Positions 38,936-51,705 of a stretch of 64,000 nt of DNA are shown in pieces. The notes below the pieces were generated by a model. That model had not been told where the DNA came from. It worked only from the letters and a program-made list of their open reading frames with translations, and did no database searches. The stretch spans positions 1,178,001 to 1,242,000 of the forward strand of contig JAYKKM010000258.1 of assembly GCA_035772405.1 (NCBI GenBank), given 5' to 3'. The position numbers were made by a program, and so were the translations under genes. Every line of letters begins with the position of its first letter. Position 1 is the stretch's first letter. The stretch is from Chrysogorgia sp. JL179-B06 (Eukaryota > Cnidaria > Anthozoa > Scleralcyonacea > Chrysogorgiidae).

Positions 38936-39599
38936 ACGAACTACCAGTGAAAACATCGAAACAAAATAAAACAAAGGCGATAACGACGTTCTTCTCAACT
39001 TTTAAGACAGGCATGCCAAACGCGAAGATTTAGCTATATGTTTACACACTACGATTTATCTTTCTGATTTGTCATCCTGATACACGTGGTTCACTCACGA
39101 GTTATAAAAGAACATATAGAAGTAGTGTACTACGTAGACAGTGTTAGTAAACTACGAGTGAAAAAGTGCAAAAGACTGGTGACGAAATATGGAATAGGAG
39201 GTCTAACGTTTTGATAGAAAGTCCTTCGTTAGAGAGATGAAGAGACTTAAAGAACATTGACAACAAAAATTAAGTACCTTTTATATCAAATTATCAGACT
39301 TAAATAGCTGGAATATCGTAGTTTAAGGTTGTAAAAATACTTGTAACACGTATGAAAAATAATTAGAGTTCTTCTGTCAAATAACCTGTGACGTCATGTG
39401 CTTGGTAAAGTAGTCAGTGTTGGTGGAAATACAAAGAAATTAAGCTTCTTTTCATCGTTATATTTGTAATCTCTATTACAACTACAACTGAAGGACAATA
39501 CATAGCTTCATGATAGGTAGCACAACAGTAAGAAATACAACGTTTACCACCACACGACGTCACTGTCATATTCAAAATGGCGGCACAAGAACCTGTTTT

Positions 39600-39905
39600 T
39601 AGATGGTTGTGGCTAGTACTCGCAGTTGAGGGGACCGTGAGTCGTCTTCTGGACGATCTTTTTTAGTATCCGAGAGAAGTTGGACGAAATGAGAGATTGT
39701 ACTGCTATCATAAGATCTGACATGCCTGTATGATGAAATACATCATGGAACTGCTAACCCTAAAACAACTTAGATCCTAACCCCCCGCCTAATGGTTTTC
39801 TAATACTAACCTTAATACTAATAAAAGGATCGTCTAGAAGACGATTCAGACCTAGTACCTCACGGTCATCTCAACTGCTAGTATTCCATCTATCCTCGTC
39901 CTTTT
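39600..39905. mobile_element. MITE, family 7
   Basis: The inverted ends include AGATGG...GCAGTTGAG...ACCGTGAG and GTCTTCTGGACGATC, mirrored at 39835-39905. The core again holds CAACTTAGATCCTAACCCCC, as in the element at 37086, so the two may be related. Confidence 0.6.
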
Positions 39906-40110
39906 TATATTGTTTATTCAACCATTAAAGTCAAAGTTTATTCAGACTAGCTAAGTAGTATACTTTGATATAAAAAGGAGTTACTTTTGAATTGTTGCCA
40001 ATGTCCTTTAATGATAATTATTATAATTTATTTACTCTATAACACTAAATACATCAAGGAGAAATTACGTTGATTGACAAGTGAAACTTAATGTTCAATA
40101 TAGATTACTT

Positions 40111-40113
<3 letters not shown>

Positions 40114-40163
<50 letters not shown>

Positions 40164-40229
40164 AAAATTCAAAGACTCAACAGTTGTGACTAGACATTTT
40201 ATTACTATATATATATATATATATATATA
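40114..40229. repeat. (TA)n microsatellites
   Basis: Two TA-repeat runs (about 40118-40160 and 40206-40230) separated by 45 bp of unique sequence. Confidence 0.9.
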
Positions 40230-40265
40230 TGAAAAATGCTAACATTGCAGCCAGGATTTGTCATA

Positions 40266-41036
<771 letters not shown>

Positions 41037-41785
41037 ATTACTTGTATTGGTTAGACCTCCTAATTAGTATTTCAGTACACCAGTTCTTTATCCATAAAAA
41101 TGTTGTGGTCCGTAAGAAATGTTAAAATATGAATAAAAAACTCTAAAAGGTTGGTATATACTTTCCAAATAGTGATTGGTTATTAAAAAACACTCGTACG
41201 CAAACACTCAGACACTTTTTGTCATACGCTCGTGACTATAAATCTCACATGCATCAGAATTATTAATCTTCCCGATTAATCGCAGTGTGATTGTAACGTA
41301 GAGGTTTACCACAGGCCATTTCCAGCCGACAATTTAACCATAATAAAGGAAGAAACACACTGGAATCTTGAGTTTACAAGATGTTGTTATACCAAGTGTG
41401 TTTCTTTCTTTATGATTCACCACAACATGAAATGTTTTGAAAGTGTAGTGTTCATACATTGGTAAATAACTACTTTTCTCAGAGACAGAATAATTTGCTT
41501 TTTTCAACATTCGATCATCATGTTCAGTTAATTTTGTAGATGATATGAACACCTGCAGAGTTATTAAAAAGTAAGATGAAAAAGGATTGATAAACCAAAC
41601 GAAATATTGGGTTAATGAACAAGATGACTGGGAAAACTCACGTAATTTGACGACGACCAAGATATATAAGAATTACATGTTCTAAGGATTTATGGTGAAT
41701 TTAAAATGTATATATTCCAACACTCGAAATTTTCCTTCACTATCAATCCATAAATCGAGTGAAATGCCAAATATTACTTATAGAA

Positions 41786-42072
41786 GAATTATATATACCA
41801 TTCGCTGTCGTCGCTTCGCGCCTCGTTGGCTGTAAGCTGATACACGACGAGAGAGAATGGTAACATTATTTTATTATATAGACACTCGTGGTATTTTTAG
41901 GTATTTGCGTGTTGTTTTATCAATCAAATACCTAATTTCTTGTTCATGCACTTTAGCAAAACATCCGCCATTTTGTTTTATTGCTATAAATGATATATGA
42001 GCTGCATGATAGTATATATTAATATAAGAATCAATCACAGTAGCTCATATATGGTGGTGTCTATATAATAAG
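41786..42072. mobile_element. Non-autonomous repeat, family 8, short copy
   Basis: The ends resemble those at 52128-52988: a GAATGGTA(T)A...TTATTATATAG-like left block and AGCTCATATATGGTGG right block. No coding content. Confidence 0.45.
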
Positions 42073-42084
42073 TTTTCATATACC

Positions 42085-42400
42085 TTTGAAGGAGTTCGTT
42101 ATCATCATCATGCTGGTCGAGATGGAGGAAACAAACTTTCTCAAGACTTTGCGGTCATCCATTACCACTGAAAGATCTAGGATTTAGGAGTTCATTGACG
42201 AGCTGAGCTGCAACATATGTTTCATTGAGGCGACTAACATATATTTTGATATATCTTTCAAGGAGTTCATTGGCGAGAAAGATGTTTTGCTGTCTTTCAA
42301 GGAGTTCGTTACCAACCAAGATGCATTTTGATATCTTTCAAGCAGTTCATTGACGACCAAGATATGTTTTGATTTATCTTTCAAGAAGTTCATTAAAAGG
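42085..42400. repeat. Tandem repeats, about 50-bp unit
   Basis: Imperfect units around TCTTTCAAGGAGTTCATTG, ACGACCAAGAT and TTTTGATAT repeat six or so times. Confidence 0.6.
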
Positions 42401-42479
42401 ATGTTCTCAAAGATAAAGTTTTTCCAGCAATGTAGTTCACTAAAAGCTGACCACACGGGAATCCAAGGCATAATAAACT

Positions 42480-43690
42480 TACAACTCTAACAAATCCGTA
42501 ATTGATCTCCCACTTTTCTGTTACCAGGCATGGCCAATTTTGTACCCGTTTATACACAGCCAATGTATCTCTTGTGTAACTTGCTGGTACTAACAAACTT
42601 TCTCTTAACATTAACCATTGCGGCTCAAAATCATCACCTTCACCCTAGCGCAGTCAAGGAATACGACATTTGTTCTAATAATACTAACATTCTTATGAAA
42701 CCACCTTTCCGCTCAACTATGTAGTAATGATCTTTTTTCAAACAGTGTGTCCGCGCAACAAAACGTGCGAACACATTTCGCCACTCATTCTCGTCTAAAA
42801 CGAAGTTGCATTAACGATTTTTACTTTGGATTTTTAGAGCAGATTCCTTGCGACTTGACTACTGTCGATTCGTTAAAAATCAGTTCGCTATTATAAATCT
42901 ACATGATGTACATCATGCAGCGGTTGCGCTTTAGTTTTAAATGATTCAAGACAAAGTTCAATAAAACAAAATTTTTAATGTTGATGAAGGATATATTAAC
43001 CACATATTTTAAAATGGTTTTTCTATGCAACAGGATAGTTATTTAGGATAAACCATGTTATTTGTAAAACTGTTATCACCATATCATATTTGGTTCTGTT
43101 TATTTTAGGAGATAGACGAAAGTTTAAATAAATATGGTAACGTCTTTCATTTTATAAATTTTGACAAAATACAATAAATTTGATGTGTTTATACTATAGG
43201 ACAGCAAGATCTTCACACCATACATACACGATGATACTTTTTAATTCAGAAAATCTCAGTAGAAAGATTTTTATTATTAGATAAAGCCTTTTTCATTTGT
43301 TCGAGCAAAATTTCAGTTTAACAACTATTAACGGTGGACCATAATTATTTCAATTGTTCTTTAAACTTGTGAGCGGATTTAATTTGGATTAGATATGTAT
43401 TTTATTATTTATTCAAACATTTATTAGTTTTATTTCTGAGCTGTCGGCCTATATACTTTGCCTAATGGCACTGTATTTTTAACAAACAATAACATGGTGT
43501 ATAACCTCAAGTTTTAATAATTAAATGTTCATTGAGATGATGTTTTTCCGCTTTATAACTTAAAGAGGGCTTTAAGTTATATTTAAAACTAGGCGAAGGA
43601 AGCTTGGTGAAAACGCATGCCAAGCTTTAATTTAAGCTACACACACCTTGAATAAAAGGAGATGAACAAGAAATAGAAACACGTCATTTA
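42480..43690. other. Downstream region of the TPR gene, nothing recognised
   Basis: AT-rich and without a recognisable gene or strong repeat. It should contain the 3' end of the TPR gene transcript. Confidence 0.4.
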
Positions 43691-43694
43691 TTTA

Positions 43695-46600
43695 TCATTG
43701 AGAATAACGAAGTACATCATTGTAACTTTCCACCGTTTTTTCATGAGAATTACCGAAAATCTTCGTCCTAATATCATATGCTTTCTGGGCATTCTGCAAA
43801 GCTAAATGTCTTTTCCCAATCGATCCCCATATAACTCCAATATTACGATAACAGTTTGCTGTCGCGGCATGTAGCTTGCCATTCAAATTCAACGAAACTT
43901 TAAGAGCTTGGAGACTTGACTTAAGGGCTGTTTTGTATTTTCCTATCGTGTGTTGGGTGACCCCTACTTGTAAGTTACTGCTAACCACAGTCTCATGCTG
44001 TTCACCATGCATTTTCAATCTAATGTTAAGAGCGCGTTGATGTGAATCAAGAGCTGAGGTGTAGTCTTTCGTGGCAAATTGCGCCTCTCCTATAGAAAAG
44101 TAACTTTCCGCCGTGGATTCATGTAGCTCACCAAATAGTCTTAATCTAATGTTAAGTGAATGTTGATATGATGCGAGTGCAGAGTCTACATCGCCTATGT
44201 TGTGTAGTATGAACCCAATACAACAGTAACTGTCAGCCACAGACACATGTTGTTCACCACATAGTTTTAATCTAATGTCGAGTGCATGTCGATGTGAATC
44301 AAGAGCTTTGGTGTAGTCGTTCATGCCGCGTTGCGTCTCTCCAACAGAAAAGTAACTTTTCGCCGTAGATTCATGTAGCTCACCAAATAGTCTTAATCTA
44401 ATGTTGAGTGCACATTGATGTGCCTCGAGGGCGGAGGTTTTGTCTCCTATGTTGGTTTGTAACTCCCCTATCATAAAGTAAGTGTCGGCCACAGTTGCAT
44501 CTTGTCCACCATGTAACTTCAATCTAATATCAAGTGCACGTTGGAGTAATTCAAGAGCTGAGGTACAGTCTCTCGTGCTATTATTTTGTATAGCCCCTAT
44601 ATTATAGTAACTTTCAGCCGTGCTTTTATGGTGTTCTCCATGGAGTTTCAATCTAATATCCAGCGCGCGTTCATGTGACTGGATGGCTAAGGTGTAGTCT
44701 CTCATTCGCTCTTGCACGATACCTATAGCAAAATAACTGTCAGCAGCAGATACATGTTGTTCACCATGTAATTTTAATCTAATGTCAAGTGCACGTTGAA
44801 ATGATTCAAGAGCTGAGGTGAAGTCATTTGTGTGATTGTTTTGTATGGTGCCTACGGAAACGTAACTATCAGCCGTGGCTATGTGGTCTTCTCCATGGAG
44901 TTTCAATCTTACGTCGAGTGCGTGTTTATGTGAATCAAGAGCCGAGGTGTAGTCTCCCATTAGTCCTTGTATGATACCAATGAAAAAGTAATTGTCAGCC
45001 GTGATTTGATGGTATTTACCATGCAGTTTCAGTCTAATGTCAAGTGCACGTTGAATTGAATTACGAGCTAAGGTATAGTCTTTCATTTGAAATTGTGTCT
45101 TTCCTATACGAAAGTAACATGCCGCTGTGGATTCATGTTGCTCACCAAATAGTTTCAATATCATGTCGAGTGCACAACAATACGACTCAAGAGCTGACGT
45201 GTAATCTCCCATAATGTGTTGTGTAATCCCAATTGCAAAGTAACTGCCAGCTGTTATTTCATGTCGCTCACCGTGCAGTTTCAATCTGATGTAGAGTGCA
45301 CGTTTATGTGATTGAAGAGCTAAGGTGTAGTTTCTCAATTTCAGTTGCGTTTGCCCTATCTCAAAATAACTGTCAGCTGTGGTTTCATGTTGTTCACCAT
45401 GAAGTTTCAATCTAATTTCGAGTGCGTGTTGATGCGATTCAAGAGCTAAGTTGTAGTCTTTAATGCCGAGTTCCGTCTCTCCTATAGAAAAGTAACATTC
45501 CTGCACCGCAGATTCATATTGATCACTACATAGTTTTAATCCAACGTTGGGTTGACGTTGAAATTCCTGAAGGCCGGAGGTTTTGTCTCCCATCTTGTTT
45601 TGTATTACCCCAATGCAAAAGTAACTGTGGGCCAATGCAGTTTCGTGCTGTTCACCATGTAGTTTCAGTCTAATTTCAAGTGCGCGTTGATGTGATTCAC
45701 AAGCTAAGGTGTAGTCTTTCATTTGAAACTGCATTTCTCCTATACCAAAGAAACATTCTGCTGTGGATTTGTGTTGTTCACCAGATAGTTTTAATCTTAT
45801 GTCTAATGCACATTGATACGACTTAAGAGCTGAAGTATACTCTCCTATGCAGTGTTGGGTAATACCTATACACAAGTAACTGTTAGCTGTAGTTGCGTGT
45901 AGTTCACCACACAATTTCAACCGAATATCAAGTGCACGTTGATGTGACTTAAATGATGTAGTGTAGTCTTTCATGTGGTATTGGGTAGTGCCTATAAAAA
46001 AGTAACTGTCGGCTGTAGTTACATGATGCTCACCATGCAGTTTCAAATTTATGTCAAGTGAACGTTGATATGACTCAATGGCAGACGTATAATCCCCCAT
46101 CATGTTTTGCGTCATTCCTACATTAAAGTAACTGCCAGAGGTAGTTTCATGTTCTTCACCATGTAGTTTCAAATTAATGTCAAGTGCACGTTGGTGTGAA
46201 ACAAGAGCTGAGGTGTAGTCTTCCATGCAGAATTGTATTATGCCTAACTGAAGGTAACTACCAGCCGTACTGTTCTCTTGTTTATTGAGCAATTTCAATT
46301 TAATGGCTAGTGCGCGTTGCCGTGATTGAGATGCTAGATTGTAATTTCCAAGAATGTTTTGCGTGAGGCCTATCATTATGTAAATAGAAGCCGTGTTTTC
46401 ATGTTCTTCACCATGTAGTTTCAACATAATGTCAAGTGCACGTTGATATGACTGAAGGGCAAACGTATAATTCCCCATCATGTGTTGCGTCGTTCCTATA
46501 TTAAAGTAACATGCGCTAGAGGTGTTTTCATGTTCTTCACCATGTAGTTTCAACATAATGTCAAGTGCACATTGATATGACTGAAGGGCTGATGCATGAT

Positions 46601-47198
46601 TTCCTATCATGTTTTGCGTCATTCCTATAGCATGATAAATCTGAGACGTCGTTTCGTGTTGTTCACCATGTAGTTTCAATGTAATGTCAACTGCACGTTT
46701 AAAAGACTCAAGAGCCAAGCTGTGATCTCCTATTCTATTTTGGGCTACTCCCATCCCAAAGTGACAACCTGCAGTAGTGTCATCTTCTTCGCCATTTAGT
46801 CTACGTGAACTATCAAGAGAATATTGCAGTGATTCAATAGCTAAATAAGGTTGATCTGTTCTCGAATGATGCATACCTTTATAGAGATAACATTTCGCTA
46901 ATCTTAGCTGTTGCAACATCATCCAATGCACTGTATTTTTAAATGTGCTTTTAATTTTGCTGTCATGGTTACCATTACTTTGGTCGTTGTTTAGCTCTGA
47001 CTTAAGAGACTGAATTGTCTCATCTAAGTGTGTTTTCTCCTTAGTACCCAGAATAAATAAAACAAGATCAGCATGGCGGAGTAAGTAATACAACTCATTA
47101 GAACCTATCAATTCTATTTGTCTTTGAATTTCACACACGGTGTTGGAAAGCTTTTGTTTCATCTCAACAGACAAAATATTTCTTGCCCATATGCCCAA
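43695..47198 (-). CDS. TPR-repeat protein / C-terminal exon of NLR-like copy B
   Basis: An open frame of 1167 codons; the first codon at 47198 is TTG and the first ATG is at codon 13, and the frame stays open further upstream, so this is probably an internal or last exon rather than a complete gene. After ~150 residues of helical leader come 25 tandem 42-residue TPR units (consensus around ALESHQRALDIRLKLHGEQH, then ETTADSYF-IG-TQ), the kinesin-light-chain type. Such arrays bind protein or peptide partners. Order and strand (HEPN at 53 kb, NB-ARC at 51 kb, TPR here) match HEPN-NB-ARC-TPR NLR-like proteins; the link to the NB-ARC exon is inferred. The units are strikingly alike, indicating recent repeat expansion. 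No stop interrupts 3.5 kb. Confidence 0.85.
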   Translation of the reverse strand: MGIWARNILSVEMKQKLSNTVCEIQRQIELIGSNELYYLLRHADLVLFILGTKEKTHLDETIQSLKSELNNDQSNGNHDSKIKSTFKNTVHWMMLQQLRLAKCYLYKGMHHSRTDQPYLAIESLQYSLDSSRRLNGEEDDTTAGCHFGMGVAQNRIGDHSLALESFKRAVDITLKLHGEQHETTSQIYHAIGMTQNMIGNHASALQSYQCALDIMLKLHGEEHENTSSACYFNIGTTQHMMGNYTFALQSYQRALDIMLKLHGEEHENTASIYIMIGLTQNILGNYNLASQSRQRALAIKLKLLNKQENSTAGSYLQLGIIQFCMEDYTSALVSHQRALDINLKLHGEEHETTSGSYFNVGMTQNMMGDYTSAIESYQRSLDINLKLHGEHHVTTADSYFFIGTTQYHMKDYTTSFKSHQRALDIRLKLCGELHATTANSYLCIGITQHCIGEYTSALKSYQCALDIRLKLSGEQHKSTAECFFGIGEMQFQMKDYTLACESHQRALEIRLKLHGEQHETALAHSYFCIGVIQNKMGDKTSGLQEFQRQPNVGLKLCSDQYESAVQECYFSIGETELGIKDYNLALESHQHALEIRLKLHGEQHETTADSYFEIGQTQLKLRNYTLALQSHKRALYIRLKLHGERHEITAGSYFAIGITQHIMGDYTSALESYCCALDMILKLFGEQHESTAACYFRIGKTQFQMKDYTLARNSIQRALDIRLKLHGKYHQITADNYFFIGIIQGLMGDYTSALDSHKHALDVRLKLHGEDHIATADSYVSVGTIQNNHTNDFTSALESFQRALDIRLKLHGEQHVSAADSYFAIGIVQERMRDYTLAIQSHERALDIRLKLHGEHHKSTAESYYNIGAIQNNSTRDCTSALELLQRALDIRLKLHGGQDATVADTYFMIGELQTNIGDKTSALEAHQCALNIRLRLFGELHESTAKSYFSVGETQRGMNDYTKALDSHRHALDIRLKLCGEQHVSVADSYCCIGFILHNIGDVDSALASYQHSLNIRLRLFGELHESTAESYFSIGEAQFATKDYTSALDSHQRALNIRLKMHGEQHETVVSSNLQVGVTQHTIGKYKTALKSSLQALKVSLNLNGKLHAATANCYRNIGVIWGSIGKRHLALQNAQKAYDIRTKIFGNSHEKTVESYNDVLRYSQ

Positions 47199-47230
47199 AA
47201 AATTATAGTAAAAGTTGAAATTACTTTGTG

Positions 47231-47362
47231 TTAGATAATGGTCCCTTGTGCTCTATGGGATACAGAGTCCCTCAAATTAGATAGAAGTCTACTCGGGGCC
47301 TTCTAACTACTGTAATTGTCGGGACTCTATATCCCATAGAACACTTGTGACCATTATCTAAC
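47231..47362. mobile_element. Small palindromic MITE
   Basis: About 130 bp with inverted ends TTAGATAATGGTC and GACCATTATCTAA, and inner mirrored CTATGGGATA / TATCCCATAG. It lies directly before the TPR exon. Confidence 0.65.
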
Positions 47363-47589
47363 CTACATGTATACGTGTAATGTTACTTTATTATAAGTCT
47401 CATTAAACGGTCTTGTTATGCAAATATATACATGATGATCGTCAAGCTCAAATCCTCAGAAAATGAATACCAGACAGTTTCCCAAGTATTACTGGTTTAT
47501 AGTGAATATTGAATATGCAGTGAATATAGCTTGATCAAACCAGTACATCATTGTGACCTTCACTCTCAATAAGTGTCTTGATATTAGCG

Positions 47590-47640
47590 CATGTCACAGG
47601 CAATCAGAAGGTTACAGGTTCAAGCCCTGTCTGGGACTCT
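47590..47640 (+). repeat. tRNA-like fragment, possible SINE head
   Basis: A B-box-like GGTTCAAGCC is embedded in a perfect T-arm stem (ACAGG/CCTGT) and preceded by an A-box-like TAGCGCATG. There is no convincing acceptor or anticodon stem, so this is not a functional tRNA gene. Confidence 0.35.
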
Positions 47641-48745
47641 TTCTCTGAGGATTTGAGCTTAACAATTGCCCATGTATCATCTGAGCTGATTCACTTGGCA
47701 CTTGTTTGCCACATGTATTTTAATTCAATGAAACATCAAGAATATATAACTTGTTGACAACCGGTATGCAATATCACATGAAGAAATATTTTGAGCAATG
47801 CCAAATGTTTGGAAGTGAAATTTATACATAAAAATTATGATAACAACACCTCTAAACCAAACCAATATCACATATGCCTTTAAATCCTTAGAAATTCCTT
47901 TTGTTTATTGTTATTCATACTTATATCAGTATCATAAACAAAGAAAAGGTTATGTAAAAGGTTATGTAAACGGTTATTCCCGATAAATGTTTGTATAACA
48001 TACCATTTTGTTTCCTGAGACCAGATAAAGCCTAATATAAAGGATGGGCTTTCTCCATTCAAATTAATATTTTGATTTATAGACACATGATTATCCACAT
48101 TTCAATTGAAAAATAACACTTCCCATACAGTGGAATGGAATCCTCTAAGACAAAGTTTTTGATAAGATAACTTCAGGACAACTATTTGATTTGCTTCAAA
48201 CATTCAGATGCATTTAGGAGCTATATAATATATTAATTAGTAGATCAGAGTCAACTTACCTTCGTCTTCGAACGACGAACTTTACTGAAAGCCGGCTGAA
48301 ATCGCATCATTGCCGTATTTACCCCTGCAGCCAGGATTTTGTAAGACAGACGAATAATTGAGGATCAGCAACTTCTTTAGAATTGGTAACACAAAGCGAT
48401 TTACCAAACACATTCAACTTTCCGCGACCACGAGATATTCAAATATGGCGCAAACTCGCTAGGACCTCTGGGAAATATCCATATACCCTTCACAAATCCC
48501 AATAATCCCTATACTTCCCTGCAATCCCAGCCAAGTTTGACTCGGAAAAACATTGCCCACACAACTAAGTTGAAATTATATATAATATCAGCATAATGTC
48601 AAGTTGAGCGAACCAGTATATATCTTGCCGGTTTATAAAGCTACTCGAATGACACCAAGACGACTCCGCGTCGCGCTCGCGCAACGTTTTATTCACTCTA
48701 ATGGCCTACTATACACTCAAAACGTTATAGGCAAGACTTTGTTAA

Positions 48746-49508
48746 AGTGCCTATGAAACGAAAATTAAGTTTGTTTTATTTGAAAGAACTTTTAAAATAA
48801 TGAAGAATATAAATTTACAGTTCTTTCATATTTCACTTTGTTCTTGAGATATTTAGACTTATGTGATATTCAAATGAGATAGCTATGACGTCAAGGGGTT
48901 TGCAATACATTTTAACATAATCGTGTATATCTTTAAGATTATCAAACGAAATCACCTGAAACTTTGCATGTGGATACAAACCACTAAACTGGAGAACATC
49001 GTTCTAGTTTCAATGTTGCAATAGTAATAATATAGTTCCCAGACCTCTAAGTCTCTTTGTCAAAAATCTTTGTTTTCTGACATAGCTATGTGTTGCACCA
49101 AAGTTAAACTTCAGTTTAGAATTGGTTAAGTCAGTGAAAATATGCTAAACCAGTACCAACCCGCAAATGTTTGGGACGGAAGAGAAAACAAATAATTTTA
49201 TTTTAGAAATCAAGATGTCTGAAAACTAATTTGTTACCATGGCGACCATAAAACTAGAACGATGTTCTCCAGTTTAGGTGTCTGTATCCACATGCAATGT
49301 TTCAAGTGATTTCGTTTAATAATCTTAAAGATATACACGATTTTCCAATATGTTAAAATGTATTGCAAACCCCTTGACGTCATAGCTATCTCATTTGAAT
49401 ATCACATAAGTCTAAATATCTCATATGAGAAAGCTGTAAATTAATATTCTTCATTATTTTAAAAGTTCTTTCAAATAAAACAAACTTAATTTTCGTTTCA
49501 TAGGCACT
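48746..49508. mobile_element. Long-palindrome MITE, TTAA-flanked, family 9
   Basis: 763 bp between TTAA (48742-48745) and TTAA (49509-49512). Both arms, each over 300 bp, are inverse of one another (AGTGCCTATGAAACG at the ends, GATATTCAAATGAG and CTTGACGTCATAGCTATC inside). The whole can form one long hairpin. Non-coding. Confidence 0.85.
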
Positions 49509-49619
49509 TTAACAGTCTACAACAAATAAATCCTCGTGCGGGTCAACTAAAACGGCTTGTTTCATTTCAGTGTATATACCGGTAATGATTATATTTAAAT
49601 TGACACTAAGAAATATTTT

Positions 49620-50079
49620 CTTGTTACAAGTAAAATTGATTGTATTCGTGTCATCTTGATAAGAAATTCATTGCTACTATTTTAAGTAAAATTGTTCTTG
49701 GTTTATTCTTGGTGAGAAAATATTTTCTCGTTTTAAGAAAATATTTTCTTGTTTTTAGTAAAATCGATTCTTGCAAGTTTATTCGTATTCTTATTCGTAT
49801 TAAGGAAACATTTTCTTCAAGAAAATATTTTCTTAGTTTAAGAAAAACGAAAATATTTCTTACTTTAAGAAAAAATTTTCTTTTCAAGAAAATAATTTTC
49901 TTACTTCAATATAATATTTCTTATTTTAGGAAATTGGAAAATCTTATTTCTTGAATGCAAAATATTTCTTATTTTAAGAAATATTTTCTTATTAAGAAAA
50001 TCATTTTCTTAATTCAAGACAAATAATTCTTAAAATAAGAAAAATTTTCTTAATAAGAAAATGACTTTTTGCTGTGTAA
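49620..50079. mobile_element. AAGAAAATATTTTCTT-rich insertion that truncates NB-ARC copy B
   Basis: A low-complexity block of AAGAAAATATTTTCTT palindromes ending TTTTTGCTGTG at 50079, exactly where the similarity between NB-ARC copies A and B stops. In copy A the reading frame simply continues. Minus-strand translation through the insert adds about 20 unrelated residues before a stop. The right boundary is sharp; the left is uncertain. Confidence 0.7.
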
Positions 50080-51223
50080 GCTTTCAATGAGCTCCCAGTC
50101 AAGTACTGCTCATTTAAATTTTCAAAAAGGAGTAAGTAGTGTTTGCAAAATCGCAATCTTGAAGAATGTGCAATTTCTTTAAACTCATTTTCCACTTTTT
50201 CAACCGCAAAGGATTGTAGAAGTGGGTGAAGTAAGAACAATTTAGTTACAGGGTCATGATCTATTAAAGATTTTCTAGAAAGAGTACGCAAATTACGTTT
50301 AGCTACAGTTTTATTTCCACCAATAACAGCGACAGCAGCACTGGAATTAAAATCAGTTCCGAGAAAAACAGACAAAGAAATAAATGCCTGTTTCTCTATT
50401 TTAGGGAGCCGGTCAAAAGAAGAATCAATCAATTTCTGCAGTCTGAACCCATTTGGGTAGTCGGAGTTGTCCAGTATTTCTAAGAGATTTTTCGATCTAA
50501 GGTCATGAAGAACTTCTTCTGGCGTCTCTGTGTCTTCGGAAAGCAAAGAACATACAAGATTTATCGCAAGCGGGACATTACCACAAATCTTTGCTATTTC
50601 ACAAACAACGTTCTCAATAACAGAGGGAAGAAATTCACGAATCAGGCTATTTGAAGAAAGTTGATCCAAGGGACGTATTCTTATTGCCTCGAATCCTTCT
50701 AGTTTTAAACGCAAAAATTCAAGAGACTCTCGCGTGGTAGTTAACAAACTTACATTCGGACAGTTTACCAGAACTTCTTGAATAAAGTCAAGTATTTCAT
50801 CTTTGACGGAAGAGGCTGTATTTTCTTCATTCGCTTTGGATAGAAGATCATCAAGATTATCAAGAACAAGAAAAAAAGGACAAGGAATCTCTCTAAAAAT
50901 GTTGAACAATTTATCCGCGGGTATTAAATTGGCATTTATGGCATTTGATTTCGAGAAACTGTTAAAAATAGACAAAAGTTTTGAAATAAACTCATCTTTG
51001 GAGGTTTTTCCTCGAAATGTGGAATAATAAACGGGATGCGCTAGGGTTTGAAGGTGATGTGCAACCGCAATAGCCGTGGCAGTTTTCCCAAATCCTGGTG
51101 ATCCCCAGATATTGACAAGTCGTGTTGATTTAGCTGTTATGAGAGAACTTATATTTTCACGTTCACTTTCACGACCAGTAAAGTGAGGTACCAAGGAAGG
51201 AAGCTGTGACTTGGGTAGTGAGT
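50001..51223 (-). pseudogene. NLR-like gene copy B, NB-ARC exon (3' part replaced by an insertion)
   Basis: The open frame runs to an ATG at 51284, but comparison with copy A and a TTTTAG acceptor put the exon start at 51223, in the phase needed to follow the HEPN exon. P-loop GSPGFGKTATAIAV, kinase-2 FFLVLDNLDDLL, TTTRESL, GNVPLAINLVCSLL (the GLPL motif) and LFLLHPLLQSFAVEKVE (MHD-like position) are present, so the ATPase region is complete. Native sequence ends at 50080; from there the repeat insertion supplies the last residues and the stop, separating it from the TPR array at 43.7-47.2 kb unless spliced around. The HEPN exon of this copy also has a stop, so the gene is probably non-functional. 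Confidence 0.82.
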
Positions 51224-51579
51224 CTAAAATTCCGTATTTGAGATAAACATATTTTAGTGTAGTTATACTACAATAGTATATCATTATTCGCTATACATTC
51301 ATCACGATGTTTGTGTGCCACAAAGAAAACACAATACGAAGTTTTCTTTCCTATACCCGTTTATTTTCGCTAATTCAGGTATTCGGTAGAATATCTAATT
51401 TCCATATCCCACAGAGCCCCTATTCACCTGTAGATTCCAAAATGAGCATGAGCATGAAGCATATGCTTCACTAAGCACAAGATTTAAAGGCAACAATTGC
51501 AGTCACTGGTGGATTGCTTTTTTCATTCGCCTGGGTTGTTTCGCATTTTGTCTTAATATGCTCATGAATTAAACGCGTT

Positions 51580-51705
51580 CGCTCGTCAATACCACTCACA
51601 TCAATTATCACTCACATCATCCGGAAGATACCGGTTACTGCTTGAAACTCTCGTGTCCAGGATTCAGTGAACTTATTCACTTTCTACGTTGGAAAATCAT
51701 CCTGT
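51580..51705 (-). pseudogene. Relic of a further HEPN exon
   Basis: The plus strand reads GTTGGAAAATCATCCT and AACTTATTCACTTT in the same order as within the HEPN exons (about 9605-9635 and 53265-53295), preceded by CGTTCGCTCGTCAAT, resembling 53165-53190. It is interrupted by the MITE at 51706. Lies in the predicted intron of copy B; evidence of an older duplication. Confidence 0.5.

Noticed and set aside
47580..47650. tRNA gene
   Set aside because: The T arm and B box are good, but the acceptor and anticodon stems do not form; kept only as a possible SINE fragment.
49640..49954. ORFs on both strands rich in Lys/Phe/Leu
   Set aside because: Low-complexity AAGAAAATATTTTCTT repeats; no domain.
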